Shown here in pieces: positions 19,206-27,180 of a stretch of DNA of 64,000 nucleotides. The DNA comes from Gemmiger formicilis (GTDB taxonomy: Bacteria; Bacillota; Clostridia; Oscillospirales; Ruminococcaceae). The stretch spans positions 42,031 to 106,030 of the forward strand of contig NZ_JACJJP010000009.1 of assembly GCF_016900095.1 (NCBI RefSeq), written 5' to 3'. How positions within the stretch are numbered: the first letter of the stretch is position 1; the number at the start of each line of letters is the position of its first letter. The position numbers were made by a program, and so were the translations under genes. Under the pieces are notes generated by a model. That model had not been told where the DNA came from. It did not search any database and saw only the letters and a list, made by a program, of their open reading frames with translations.

Positions 19206-20123
19206 ATGGCTATTTCTGCTAAGGACGTTATGGAACTGCGCAAGCAGACCGACTGCGGCATGATGGAGTGCAAAAAGGCTCTGACCCAGGCTGACGGCGA
19301 CTTCGCCAAGGCCATTGAGATTCTGCGTGAGCAGGGCCTGGCCACCGCCACCAAGAAGGCTGGCCGCATTGCTGCCGAAGGCATGGTCTATGCCGTTTCT
19401 TATCCCAACTGCGCCGTTGTGGTCGAAGTGAATGCCGAGACCGACTTCGTTGCCAAGAACGATAAGTTCGTTGAGTTCACCAAGAACCTGGCCGACGTCA
19501 TCGCCGAGTCCAACCCGGCCGACGTGGACGCTCTGATGGGCTGCAAGATGGGCGAAGGCACCGTTGACGATGCCCTGAAGGCCCTGATCCTGGTCATCAA
19601 GGAGAACATCAAGGTCCGTCGTTTTGCCCGCTATGAGGGCCATTGCGCCGCTTACGTCCACGGCGGCGGCACCCACGGCGTTATCGTGAAGTTCGACACC
19701 TCCGATGAAGTGGCTGCCAAGGAAGGCTTTGCTGCTTTCGGCAAGGATATCGCCATGCAGGTTGCAGCTGCCAACCCCAGCTACCTGAACGAGGCTGCTG
19801 TGCCGGCTTCCGTCATTGACAAGGAGAAGGAGATCATCCTGGCCCAGATGGCCAACGATCCCAAGACCGCCAACAAGCCCGATGCCATCAAGGAAAAGAT
19901 GGCCATCGGCAAGCTGGGCAAGTTCTACAAGGAGAACTGCCTGGTGGATCAGGCTTTCATCAAGGACGGCAACATGGACGTCAACAAGTATGTTGCTGCC
20001 ACCGCCAAGGAGCTGGGCGGCGATATCAAGATCGTCGAGTACACCCACTTCATCAAGGGCGAGGGCCTGGAAAAGCGCAACGAGGACTTTGCTGCCGAAG
20101 TTGCTGCTGCTATCAAGGGCTGA
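19206..20123 (+). CDS. tsf: Translation elongation factor Ts
   Basis: 305 residues, normal length. ISAKDVMELRKQTDCGMMEC is the N-terminal UBA-like domain and VEVNAETDFVAKNDKF contains the TDFV motif that contacts EF-Tu. EF-Ts is the nucleotide-exchange factor that recharges EF-Tu with GTP. The gene follows rpsB by 58 bases with an AAAGGACG ribosome site. Its stop codon is only about five bases from the terminal inverted repeat of a small mobile element, so the original tsf terminator has probably been displaced downstream. Confidence 0.97.
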   Translation: MAISAKDVMELRKQTDCGMMECKKALTQADGDFAKAIEILREQGLATATKKAGRIAAEGMVYAVSYPNCAVVVEVNAETDFVAKNDKFVEFTKNLADVIAESNPADVDALMGCKMGEGTVDDALKALILVIKENIKVRRFARYEGHCAAYVHGGGTHGVIVKFDTSDEVAAKEGFAAFGKDIAMQVAAANPSYLNEAAVPASVIDKEKEIILAQMANDPKTANKPDAIKEKMAIGKLGKFYKENCLVDQAFIKDGNMDVNKYVAATAKELGGDIKIVEYTHFIKGEGLEKRNEDFAAEVAAAIKG

Positions 20124-20432
20124 TTTTGTGTCCAGGGGCAAATTAAATTGTCACAGAAGCAAAAATAATTTGTCATAAAACGCATATAGAAGAGTAGTGT
20201 AGAGGTTTTTCCTCGCACTACTCTTTTTTTGTTTGTCAGAAAGGGGAGGGGACCAAAGTTCTTCAAATACTCCGATACCCAGCCCGCGCCGCCTTTCATG
20301 GGTGAGCGGGAAACGCATCGGATAAGGTAGAATAAGTTTCGCAAATTGAAAAGTAAATAAAAAGAGACATGGTTTGCAGATCTCTGTTAGAATGAAGTTG
20401 CGACACCACCATTCGAAAGGAGACAGCAAACC
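20124..20432. other. Gene-free stretch between tsf and the IS256 transposase
   Basis: It holds the left inverted repeat of the small element, its terminator, about 80 bases of unassigned sequence, one copy of the ten-base direct repeat ACGCATCGGA (20313-20322) and the left end of the insertion sequence (TTTCGCAAATT at 20337-20347). No coding frame is credible. Confidence 0.7.
20191..20230 (+). terminator. Rho-independent terminator inside the small element, downstream of tsf
   Basis: AGAGTAGTG (20191-20199) pairs with CACTACTCT (20216-20224), with an inner GAGG/CCTC pairing and a run of seven T. It probably now ends the rpsB-tsf transcript, although it belongs to the inserted element. Confidence 0.85.
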
Positions 20433-21678
20433 ATGCCTGAAAAGATTGTACAGCTAAACGAGGAAGTTATCAAGGGGCAGCTCAAGGAACTCGTGCGAGG
20501 CAGTGTAGAAGAGACGCTCAATGAGCTGCTGGAGGCAGAGGCCAACAAGCTGACCCAAGCTGCCCGGTATGAGCGCAATGAGCAGCGCCAAGGCTACCGC
20601 AGTGGCCACTACAACCGTAATCTCACTACCACTTCCGGAGACGTCACACTCAAGGTGCCCAAGCTCAAGGGAATCTCCTTTGAGACCGCCATCATTGAGC
20701 GGTATCGCCGCCGTGAAAGCAGCGTGGAAGAAGCTCTCATTGAGATGTATCTGGCAGGCGTATCCGTCCGGCGCGTGGAGGATATTACCGAGGCCCTGTG
20801 GGGCAGCAAGGTGTCGCCATCCACCATTAGCGAGCTGAACAAGAAAGCGTATGTTCACATTGAGGATTGGCGGAACCGCCCTTTGCAAGGAGGACGGTAT
20901 CCGTATGTCTATGTGGATGGAATCTACCTGCGCCGCAACTGGGGTGGAGAGTTCGAAAATGTAGCTATTCTGGTAGCCATTGCGGTCAACGAGGATGGCT
21001 ACCGTGAGGTTCTTGGTGCAGCCGAGGGCATGAAAGAAGACAAGGCCAGTTGGGTCAATTTCTTTCAGTGGCTCCGCGGCCGTGGTCTGGATGGGGTTAA
21101 ATTGGTGGTTGGTGACAAGTGCCTTGGTATGCTGGAAGCAGTGGGTGAAGTGTTTCCCGAGGCCAAATACCAACGGTGTACAGTCCACTTTTACCGGAAC
21201 GTATTTGCTGTTACACCGCGCTCCAAGGCAAAGCTGGTGGGCAAGATGCTCAAAGCGATCCACGCCCAAGAAAGCAAGAAAGCTGCCCGCGAGAGGGCCA
21301 AAGCCGTGGTAGAGGAACTGCGCTCTATGAAACTGAAAGAAGCAGCCAAGAAGGTGGAGGACGGCATCGAAGAAACGCTGACCTACTGCGATTTTCCCAG
21401 CGAACACTGGACCCGTATCCGCACCAACAATGTCATTGAACGGCTGAACCGGGAAATCCGCCGCCGCACTCGCGTGGTGGGTAGTTTTCCGGACGGCAAT
21501 TCCGCCCTTATGCTGGTTTGTGCCCGGCTACGCCATGTGGCAGGTACTCAGTGGGGCAACAAAAAGTACATGAACATGAAGCACTTGGAGGCGGCCATTG
21601 AGGATGCCTCTATTGCTGGCTGACCTCATTTATTCCAGAGACTGCAAACTAAATTTGCGAAAGAATGTTGACACTACC
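20323..21678 (+). mobile_element. IS256-family insertion sequence
   Basis: About 1.36 kb, the usual size for the family, with a single transposase gene. Both ends carry TTTCGCAAATT (20337-20347 and the complement near 21650-21660), and both outer ends carry GGTAG/CTACC. The right end read inward is GGTAGTGTCAACATTC then TTTCGCAAATT; the left end lacks about five bases in this stretch. ACGCATCGGA flanks the element directly at 20313-20322 and 21679-21688 and is the likely target duplication. The exact left boundary is uncertain by a few bases. Confidence 0.82.
20433..21623 (+). CDS. IS256-family (mutator-type) transposase
   Basis: 396 residues and intact. The family hallmarks are visible: a tyrosine-rich YVYVDGIYLRR with the first catalytic aspartate, LVVGDKCLGMLEAVGEVFPE with the second, and the signature KYQRCTVHFYRN. 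The C-terminal RTNNVIERLNREIRRRTRVV contains the catalytic glutamate. It has a good AAAGGAG ribosome site. The intact frame and well-kept target repeat suggest a recent arrival. It moves the element by a DDE copy-out reaction. Confidence 0.93.
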   Translation: MPEKIVQLNEEVIKGQLKELVRGSVEETLNELLEAEANKLTQAARYERNEQRQGYRSGHYNRNLTTTSGDVTLKVPKLKGISFETAIIERYRRRESSVEEALIEMYLAGVSVRRVEDITEALWGSKVSPSTISELNKKAYVHIEDWRNRPLQGGRYPYVYVDGIYLRRNWGGEFENVAILVAIAVNEDGYREVLGAAEGMKEDKASWVNFFQWLRGRGLDGVKLVVGDKCLGMLEAVGEVFPEAKYQRCTVHFYRNVFAVTPRSKAKLVGKMLKAIHAQESKKAARERAKAVVEELRSMKLKEAAKKVEDGIEETLTYCDFPSEHWTRIRTNNVIERLNREIRRRTRVVGSFPDGNSALMLVCARLRHVAGTQWGNKKYMNMKHLEAAIEDASIAG

Positions 21679-21967
21679 ACGCATCGGAAGCCGCAATTAT
21701 TCATCGACTAATCGTTAATTATTCTCTTCGAGGAACGACAACAAAGCTCTTCATCTATCCCAATCATTCCTTAAAATCCCCGCCGGGAGGCCCCATCCAC
21801 CCCCAGCAGCCGGCGCCTCCCACCAGGCGCTCCCTACATATTTCTCGCTCTGCTCACGAGCGATTCAAACCTCTTCATCCTTCTTCTTTTTCCCCCTTCT
21901 TTGACAAATTAACACGCACTTCGTGACAAATTATGTTGCCCCTAAACATTTACGCGGCTATATAACT

Positions 21968-22001
21968 AAAAAGAGAGGCACAAAAATGTGCCTCTCTTTT
22001 T
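21968..22001 (+). terminator. Bidirectional terminator, probably the original tsf terminator
   Basis: AAAAAGAGAGGCACA pairs perfectly with TGTGCCTCTCTTTTT around an AAAA loop. It lies just outside the right end of the inserted element, where the tsf terminator would sit if the element were removed. Confidence 0.82.
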
Positions 22002-22060
22002 CTTTGCAACCCGTCTGATCAGCCAGCAGGGGAGTGCCCACTTGTCGGGATTCAGAAAAT

Positions 22061-22101
22061 AAAAAGAGGAGTGCCCAGCAGTAAAGCGGACACTCCTCTT
22101 T
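22061..22101 (-). terminator. Rho-independent terminator of xpt
   Basis: On the minus strand AAAGAGGAGTG pairs with CACTCCTCTTT and runs into further T residues. It starts ten bases after the xpt stop codon. Confidence 0.82.
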
Positions 22102-22110
22102 CATGACTTT

Positions 22111-22692
22111 TTATTCCTGCGGGCGGAATACCAGTGTCCCGTCATCTTCCATCCGGTCCACAATGGCCAGACTGGCCAGCTTGTAGCCCTCGTCGCGCAG
22201 CTCCTGGCCGCCGTTCTGGAAGCCCTTTTCGATGCAGACGCCAATGCCGACAACGGTGGCACCAGCCTGCTTGCACACATCGAGAAGACCGCGCATGGCC
22301 TTGCCGTTGGCGAGGAAGTCATCCAGAATCAGAACCCGATCTTCAGGGCCCAGGAACTTTTTGGCCAGGGTGATTTCATACTCCTTGCCATATGTATAAG
22401 ACTGAACTTTGGAAGTAAACACATCGCCGTCAATATTTTTGCTCTTTGCTTTTTTGGCAAAAACCACAGGCACATCAAAATGCCGCGCGGTCATGCAGGC
22501 AATGGCGATGCCGGAAGCCTCAATGGTCAGAATCTTGTTGACGCCCTCTTTGCCGAAAATCCGTTTGAACTCGGCACCGATTTCGTCCAAAAGCTCCACA
22601 TCCAGCTGATGATTCAGGAAGCAGTCCACTTTGAGCACGTTGCCCGGGCGTACCTGTCCATCCTTTCGAATACGTTCTTCCAATAATTTCAT
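22111..22692 (-). CDS. xpt: Xanthine phosphoribosyltransferase
   Basis: 193 residues, the usual length. The PRPP-binding loop is VLILDDFLANGKAM, and NIDGDVFTSKVQSYTYGKEY is typical of Xpt. The enzyme salvages xanthine to XMP with PRPP. A promoter 36 bases upstream leaves only a short leader, so the purine riboswitch that often controls xpt in Bacillus is absent here. The gene stands alone between two terminators. Adenine phosphoribosyltransferase is a relative, but the N-terminal LLEERIRKDGQV is characteristic of Xpt. Confidence 0.93.
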   Translation of the reverse strand: MKLLEERIRKDGQVRPGNVLKVDCFLNHQLDVELLDEIGAEFKRIFGKEGVNKILTIEASGIAIACMTARHFDVPVVFAKKAKSKNIDGDVFTSKVQSYTYGKEYEITLAKKFLGPEDRVLILDDFLANGKAMRGLLDVCKQAGATVVGIGVCIEKGFQNGGQELRDEGYKLASLAIVDRMEDDGTLVFRPQE

Positions 22693-22727
22693 CGAACTTT
22701 CTATACCCCTTTCATCCTATTGTTACT

Positions 22728-22756
22728 ATTATGCCGAATCCCGACACATTTTGCAA
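22728..22756 (-). promoter_or_regulatory. Predicted promoter of xpt
   Basis: On the minus strand TTGCAA (22756-22751) and CATAAT (22733-22728) are exactly 17 bases apart. The expected transcript start lies about 28 bases before the ATG, leaving no room for a riboswitch. Confidence 0.65.
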
Positions 22757-22884
22757 TCCTTTTACAAGAAAAAAGAGAAATCCTATAAGCAAGACGACGA
22801 AATGTTAAACTTTTGTAATCGTTCTTTGTGAGAAACGACTAATAAAATGAAAAATATGTAAATAAACTATGTCGATTTAATACA

Positions 22885-22913
22885 TTGAAGAATCTGATAG
22901 GGAAGACTATAAT
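22885..22913 (+). promoter_or_regulatory. Predicted promoter of livK
   Basis: TTGAAG at 22885-22890 and a perfect TATAAT at 22908-22913 are 17 bases apart. The leader between the expected start near 22920 and the ATG at 23000 is about 80 bases and contains the structured element described separately. Confidence 0.75.
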
Positions 22914-22924
22914 ACCTTTATATA

Positions 22925-22976
22925 ACGACGTCGGGCATGTGCGGCCCCGCCTGCAAGAAATTGCGGCAGACGTCGT
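22925..22976 (+). ncRNA. Candidate three-way-junction RNA in the livK leader
   Basis: ACGACGTC (22925-22932) pairs perfectly with GACGTCGT (22969-22976). Inside are GGGC/GCCC (22933-22936 with 22944-22947) and CTGCAA-GAAA-TTGCGG (22951-22966), the latter capped by a GAAA tetraloop and containing one U-G pair. Together they can form a 52-base three-way junction between promoter and ribosome site. I do not recognise it as a known riboswitch class. A regulatory or stability role for the livK message is inference. Confidence 0.4.
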
Positions 22977-22999
22977 GAAGTATTAGGAGGGAAATATCT

Positions 23000-24211
23000 A
23001 TGAAAAAGCTTATCAGTGCAGCTTTGGCTTCCGCCATGGTTCTGAGCCTGGCAGCCTGTGGCGCCACCGGTGACAGCAACGGTTCTTCCGCTGCCGCCAG
23101 CACCGGCGATGCAGCCGCTACCGCCGAGGCTTCCAATGCCGACGGCAGCACCCCCATCAAACTGGGCGGCATCGGCCCCACCACCGGATCCGCTGCCAGC
23201 TACGGCATTGCCGTTATGCAAGGCGAGCAGTTGGCTGTTGACGAAATCAACGCTGCCGCCGGCAAGACCGTCTTCGAACTCAAGTTTGAGGATGACGAGC
23301 ATGATGCCGAAAAGTCCATGAATGCTTACAACACCCTGAAGGACTGGGGCATGCAGGTTCTGCTGGGCACTGTCACTTCTACCCCCAGCCTTTCCGTTGC
23401 GGGCGAAGCCGTTAATGACAATATGTTCATGCTGACGCCTTCCGCTTCCGCTGTGGATGTGGTGGAGACCGGCGACAACGTCTTCCAGATGTGCTTCACC
23501 GACCCCAACCAGGGCATTGTTTCCGCCGATTACATTGCTGAGAAGGGCCTGGGCACCAAGATCGGTGTTATCTACGATTCTTCCGATGCTTATTCCATGG
23601 GTATCTATAACGCTTTTGCCGAGGAAGCCGCAGCCAAGGGCCTGGAAGTGGTGACCGCTGAAGCTTTTACCAGCGATAACAAGAGCGACCTGTCCACCCA
23701 GGTTGCCAAGTGCCAGGATGCCGGTGCCGATCTGGTTTTCCTGCCCATCTACTACAACGAAGCTTCCCAGATTCTGATTGCCGCCGACAAGGTCGGTTAT
23801 AAGCCCACCTTCTTTGGCTGCGACGGTATGGACGGCATCCTGACCATCGAAGGCTTTGATACCTCTCTGGCAGAAGGCCTGATGCTGCTGTGCCCCTTCT
23901 CCGCCACCGCTACCGACGAAACCACCCAGAAGTTTGTTTCTGCTTATGAAGCCGCTTACAATGAAACCCCGATCCAGTTTGCGGCTGATGCTTATGACTG
24001 CGTTTACGCCATTTATCAGTGCGTGCAGAACGGCAGCATCAACGGCGATATGAGCTTCAGCGATATGTGCGAGGCTCTGAAGACTGAATTCACCACCATG
24101 ACTTTCAACGGCACCACCGGTGAGGGCCAGACCTGGGCCGCTGACGGTACCGTCAACAAGCCTCCGCGTGTGTACGTTGTCCATGACGGTGCTTATCAGA
24201 CCGCTGAATAA
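23000..24211 (+). CDS. livK: Branched-chain amino acid ABC transporter, substrate-binding lipoprotein
   Basis: 403 residues. The signal peptide ends in the lipobox LSLAAC, so the mature protein is a lipid-anchored receptor outside the membrane. A serine/alanine-rich linker follows, and then IKLGGIGPTTGSAASYG, the start of a type I periplasmic-binding fold of the LivJ/LivK family. It captures leucine, isoleucine or valine, or a related amino acid, for the permease encoded downstream. It has its own promoter and leader and is followed by a terminator before livH, which fits higher expression of the receptor than of the membrane parts. Confidence 0.9.
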   Translation: MKKLISAALASAMVLSLAACGATGDSNGSSAAASTGDAAATAEASNADGSTPIKLGGIGPTTGSAASYGIAVMQGEQLAVDEINAAAGKTVFELKFEDDEHDAEKSMNAYNTLKDWGMQVLLGTVTSTPSLSVAGEAVNDNMFMLTPSASAVDVVETGDNVFQMCFTDPNQGIVSADYIAEKGLGTKIGVIYDSSDAYSMGIYNAFAEEAAAKGLEVVTAEAFTSDNKSDLSTQVAKCQDAGADLVFLPIYYNEASQILIAADKVGYKPTFFGCDGMDGILTIEGFDTSLAEGLMLLCPFSATATDETTQKFVSAYEAAYNETPIQFAADAYDCVYAIYQCVQNGSINGDMSFSDMCEALKTEFTTMTFNGTTGEGQTWAADGTVNKPPRVYVVHDGAYQTAE

Positions 24212-24259
24212 TTTCGGTGGCGGTTCTGTTACCTGAAAAGCGAAATGTTTTGCCAAAGG

Positions 24260-24302
24260 GGGCTGTCCGAATTTTGGTTCGGCAGCCCTCTTTGTCTTTT
24301 TT
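24260..24302 (+). terminator. Terminator between livK and livH
   Basis: GGGCTG-T-CCGAA pairs with TTCGG-CAGCCC with a single bulge and is followed by a long T-rich run. It separates livK from livHMGF or attenuates read-through. Confidence 0.82.
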
Positions 24303-24343
24303 TGGTTCCTGTGGGAACCCGGATGCCCTGGCGGCCAAAATTA

Positions 24344-24372
24344 TTGTCTGCAAACGGCATCTATGGTAAAAT
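24344..24372 (+). promoter_or_regulatory. Predicted promoter of livHMGF
   Basis: TTGTCT at 24344-24349 and TAAAAT at 24367-24372 are 17 bases apart, 65 bases before livH. A second TTGACA (24392-24397) with TAAGAT sits too close to the ribosome site to be convincing. Confidence 0.5.
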
Positions 24373-24436
24373 GGTGTCGTGACCGTGCTTCTTGACACGG
24401 CGGGCAATCGTTTTAAGATTTGAGGTGTATTAAAGG

Positions 24437-25330
24437 ATGCAATTTTTGTCCTACCTGATCAACGGCATCAGCCTGGGCAGTGTGTACGCTCTGATTGCAC
24501 TGGGCTACACAATGGTGTACGGCATCGCCAAGATGCTGAACTTTGCCCATGGCGATGTCATCATGATCGGCAGTTATGTGGTTTTCTTTACCTTCGGTTC
24601 CTTCGGCTGGAACCCGGCCGCTGCCATTATTCTGTCCATGATCGTCTGCACTGTGCTGGGCGTTCTGGTGGAGCGTGTGGCCTATCGTCCTCTTCGGGAA
24701 GCCCCTTCTCTGGCTGTTCTGATTACGGCCATCGGTGTAAGCTATCTGCTTCAGCAGGTAGCCCAGCTGATGTGGACATCCAACCCCAAGAGTTTCCCGT
24801 CTGTTGTGGCCAATTCTTCCATTTTCAAGCCGCTGCGTCTGTTTGACGGGCAGCTGACCATTTCGGCCGAGACCATCGTAACCATTCTGGCCTGCATCGT
24901 CATTATGGTGGCCTTGCTGTATTTCATCAACCACACCTCCGCCGGCCATGCCATGCAGGCCGTCAGCGAGGACCGCGGCGCTGCTCAGCTGATGGGCGTC
25001 AACGTAAACGCCACCATCTCCCTGACCTTTGCCATCGGTTCTGCTCTGGCCGCCGTTGCCGGTGCACTGCTGTGCTCCTCCTATCCGACCTTGCAGCCCA
25101 CCACCGGTGCCATGCCCGGCATCAAAGCCTTTGTGGCAGCCGTTTTCGGCGGCATCGGCTCCATTCCCGGCGCCTTCCTGGGCGGCGTTCTGCTGGGTGT
25201 GATTGAGAACCTGAGCAAAGCCTACATTTCCACCCAGTTGTCCGATGCCATCGTGTTCCTGGTTCTGATCATCGTCTTGCTTGTCAAGCCCACCGGCTTG
25301 CTGGGCAAGAAGGTCAATGTCAAGGTATAA
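24437..25330 (+). CDS. livH: Branched-chain amino acid ABC transporter permease LivH
   Basis: 297 residues, hydrophobic throughout with about eight membrane segments. LINGISLGSVYALIALGYTMVYGI and MLNFAHGDVIMIGSY are hallmarks of LivH, and the conserved loop AAVFGGIGSIPGAFLGGVLLG is present near the C-terminus. It forms half of the membrane channel with LivM. It lies 13 bases before livM and is the first gene after the livK terminator. Confidence 0.93.
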   Translation: MQFLSYLINGISLGSVYALIALGYTMVYGIAKMLNFAHGDVIMIGSYVVFFTFGSFGWNPAAAIILSMIVCTVLGVLVERVAYRPLREAPSLAVLITAIGVSYLLQQVAQLMWTSNPKSFPSVVANSSIFKPLRLFDGQLTISAETIVTILACIVIMVALLYFINHTSAGHAMQAVSEDRGAAQLMGVNVNATISLTFAIGSALAAVAGALLCSSYPTLQPTTGAMPGIKAFVAAVFGGIGSIPGAFLGGVLLGVIENLSKAYISTQLSDAIVFLVLIIVLLVKPTGLLGKKVNVKV

Positions 25331-25343
25331 AGGAGGGGTGAGG

Positions 25344-26417
25344 ATGTTTCGCTTGAAAAATATGCGTAAAACGACCAAAAACAATCTCATCACCTTTGGC
25401 ATCGTGATCGGGTTTTATGTGGTCATTCAGATCCTGTCCGCCATGGGGCTTCTGACCAGTTCTTTGTCCGGTCAGCTGGTTCCCATCTGCGCTTATGTGA
25501 TCCTGGCTATCTCGCTGAACCTGACAGTGGGCATTCTGGGCGAACTGAGTCTGGGCCATGCCGGCTTCATGAGTGTCGGCGCGTTTTCCGGTACCATCAT
25601 CTGGACTGTTTTGTACGGACAAGTGCCCAACTGGCTGGGGCTGGTACTTTCCTTTGTTGTGGGCGGCGTGGTTGCCGGTTTGTTCGGCTTTATTGTCGGC
25701 GTGCCGGTTCTTCGCCTGTCCGGCGACTACCTGGCCATCGTCACCCTGGCTTTCGGTGAAATTGTCAAGAACGTCATGAACGCCTGCTACCTGGGGTATG
25801 ATTCCACTGGCCTTCATATCTCTTTCAAGGACGCCGCTTCCATGAACATGGATCCTTCCGGCACCACGCTGATCAACGGCGCCATGGGCATCACCGGTAT
25901 CAAGAAAGCCTCCACCTTTACCATCGGTATTGTATTGGTGATCCTGACTTTGCTAGTGATCCTCAACCTGATCAATTCCCGCGCCGGCCGTGCCATTGAA
26001 TCCATCCGCGACAACGAGATTGCAGCCCGCAGTGTCGGCATCAACATCACCAAATATAAGCTGATGGCTTTTATTACTTCTGCCGTTTTTGCCGGTATTG
26101 CCGGTGTGCTGTATTCTCTGAACTACTCTTCTCTGGTTGCCAAGAAGTTCGACTACAACACCTCCATCCTGATTCTCGTATTTGTGGTGCTGGGCGGTAT
26201 CGGCAATATCCGCGGTTCGGTCATTGCGGCTGCTCTGTTGACCGTACTGCCTGAACTGCTGCGCGCTGTCAATGACTACCGCATGCTGATCTATGCCATC
26301 GTTCTGATTGTGGTGATGATCTTCAGCCAGAGCCCTCAGGTCGTAGCCTGGCGCAAGCGTGTTATGGACGGTTTCCGCAGTCGGTTCAATCCATCCAAGG
26401 CTAAGGAGGTGCAATGA
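25344..26417 (+). CDS. livM: Branched-chain amino acid ABC transporter permease LivM
   Basis: 357 residues from the ATG at 25344, which follows AAGGAGGGGTGAGG. About nine or ten membrane segments are visible, with ILGELSLGHAGFMSVGAF and LRLSGDYLAIVTLAFGEIV, both typical of LivM, and VVLGGIGNIRGSVIAAALL as the coupling loop. It pairs with LivH to form the transmembrane pathway. Its stop overlaps the livG start (ATGA), pointing to coupled translation. Confidence 0.93.
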   Translation: MFRLKNMRKTTKNNLITFGIVIGFYVVIQILSAMGLLTSSLSGQLVPICAYVILAISLNLTVGILGELSLGHAGFMSVGAFSGTIIWTVLYGQVPNWLGLVLSFVVGGVVAGLFGFIVGVPVLRLSGDYLAIVTLAFGEIVKNVMNACYLGYDSTGLHISFKDAASMNMDPSGTTLINGAMGITGIKKASTFTIGIVLVILTLLVILNLINSRAGRAIESIRDNEIAARSVGINITKYKLMAFITSAVFAGIAGVLYSLNYSSLVAKKFDYNTSILILVFVVLGGIGNIRGSVIAAALLTVLPELLRAVNDYRMLIYAIVLIVVMIFSQSPQVVAWRKRVMDGFRSRFNPSKAKEVQ

Positions 26418-27178
26418 TGGCACTGCTGGAAGTAAGTAACCTGGGCATTGCCTTCGGCGGCCTGCAGGCGGTTGCGCAGTTGGACCTGAAAATCGAAAAG
26501 GGACATCTGTATGGTCTGATCGGCCCCAACGGCGCCGGCAAGACCACCGTGTTCAATATGCTGACCGGTGTATATACCCCCACCGAGGGCAATATCGTGC
26601 TGGACGGCAAGGACATCACGGGCAAAAGCCCGGATCTGATCAGCAAGGCGGGTGTGGCCCGTACCTTCCAGAACATCCGCCTGTTCAGCGACATGACGGT
26701 CCTGGACAACGTGAAGGTAGCCCTGCACAACCAGATTCGCTACAGCATGTGGACCGGCATACTGCGCCTTCCTTCCTACAAGGAGAAGGAACACCAGATG
26801 GACCGCGAAGCCCTTCGGCTGCTGAAAATCTTTGATTTGGACGGCGAAGCTTCCCTCAAGGCATCTCAGCTGCCTTATGGCAAACAGCGCAAGCTGGAAA
26901 TTGCCCGCGCCCTGGCCACCAATCCGAAACTGCTGTTGCTGGACGAGCCCGCTGCCGGCATGAACCCCAACGAAACTGCAGAGTTGATGAACACCGTGCG
27001 CAGTGTTCGCGATCAGTTCGGCATTGCCATTCTGTTGATCGAGCACGACATGAACTTTGTCATGGGCATCTGTGAAGAAATCACGGTGCTGGACTACGGC
27101 CGCGTGATTGCCCATGGCGACGGTAAATCCATCCGCAACAACCCCAAGGTAATTGCGGCATATCTGGGAGGTGACTAA
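26414..27178 (+). CDS. livG: Branched-chain amino acid ABC transporter ATPase LivG
   Basis: 254 residues. Walker A is GPNGAGKTT, the signature region is LPYGKQRKLEIARAL and Walker B is LLLLDEPAAGMNPNE, followed by LLIEHDMNFVMGICE with the switch histidine. The signature deviates from LSGGQ (LPYGK), as is normal for LivG proteins. It hydrolyses ATP to drive uptake together with LivF. The start at 26414 overlaps livM; a second ATG three bases later is equally possible. Confidence 0.94.
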   Translation: MMALLEVSNLGIAFGGLQAVAQLDLKIEKGHLYGLIGPNGAGKTTVFNMLTGVYTPTEGNIVLDGKDITGKSPDLISKAGVARTFQNIRLFSDMTVLDNVKVALHNQIRYSMWTGILRLPSYKEKEHQMDREALRLLKIFDLDGEASLKASQLPYGKQRKLEIARALATNPKLLLLDEPAAGMNPNETAELMNTVRSVRDQFGIAILLIEHDMNFVMGICEEITVLDYGRVIAHGDGKSIRNNPKVIAAYLGGD

Positions 27179-27180
27179 CG

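Larger units (their letters stand above)
20129..21948 (+). mobile_element. Small inverted-repeat (MITE-like) element, interrupted by an IS256-family element
   Basis: The left end (20129-20178) begins TGTCCAGGGGCAA and the right end, read on the minus strand from 21948, begins TGTTTAGGGGCAA. Each end carries two copies of an ATTTGTCA-like box, with the left and right copies in exactly the same register 22 bases apart (right complement at 21910-21932 and 21901-21908). This is the layout of transposase-binding ends of TGT..ACA transposons. Removing the insertion sequence and one copy of its target repeat leaves about 454 bases with no open frame of note. No exact target duplication is visible (TTTTG on the left, TTTAC on the right). 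Confidence 0.6.
21624..22110. other. Gene-free stretch between the transposase and xpt
   Basis: It holds the right end of the insertion sequence, the second ACGCATCGGA repeat, about 220 bases of C- and T-rich unassigned sequence, the right inverted repeat of the small element (to 21948), and two terminator hairpins pointing to either side. No coding frame is credible. Confidence 0.7.
22693..22999. other. Divergent intergenic region between xpt and livK
   Basis: It contains the xpt promoter (minus strand), an A- and T-rich middle with no credible gene, the livK promoter and a compact structured leader for livK. Confidence 0.75.

Noticed and set aside
20433..21623. The IS256-type gene as a degraded pseudogene
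   Set aside because: The frame is full length and all catalytic regions are present.
22693..22750. Purine riboswitch before xpt
   Set aside because: A promoter with correct spacing leaves a leader of only about 28 bases, and no three-helix purine aptamer is present.
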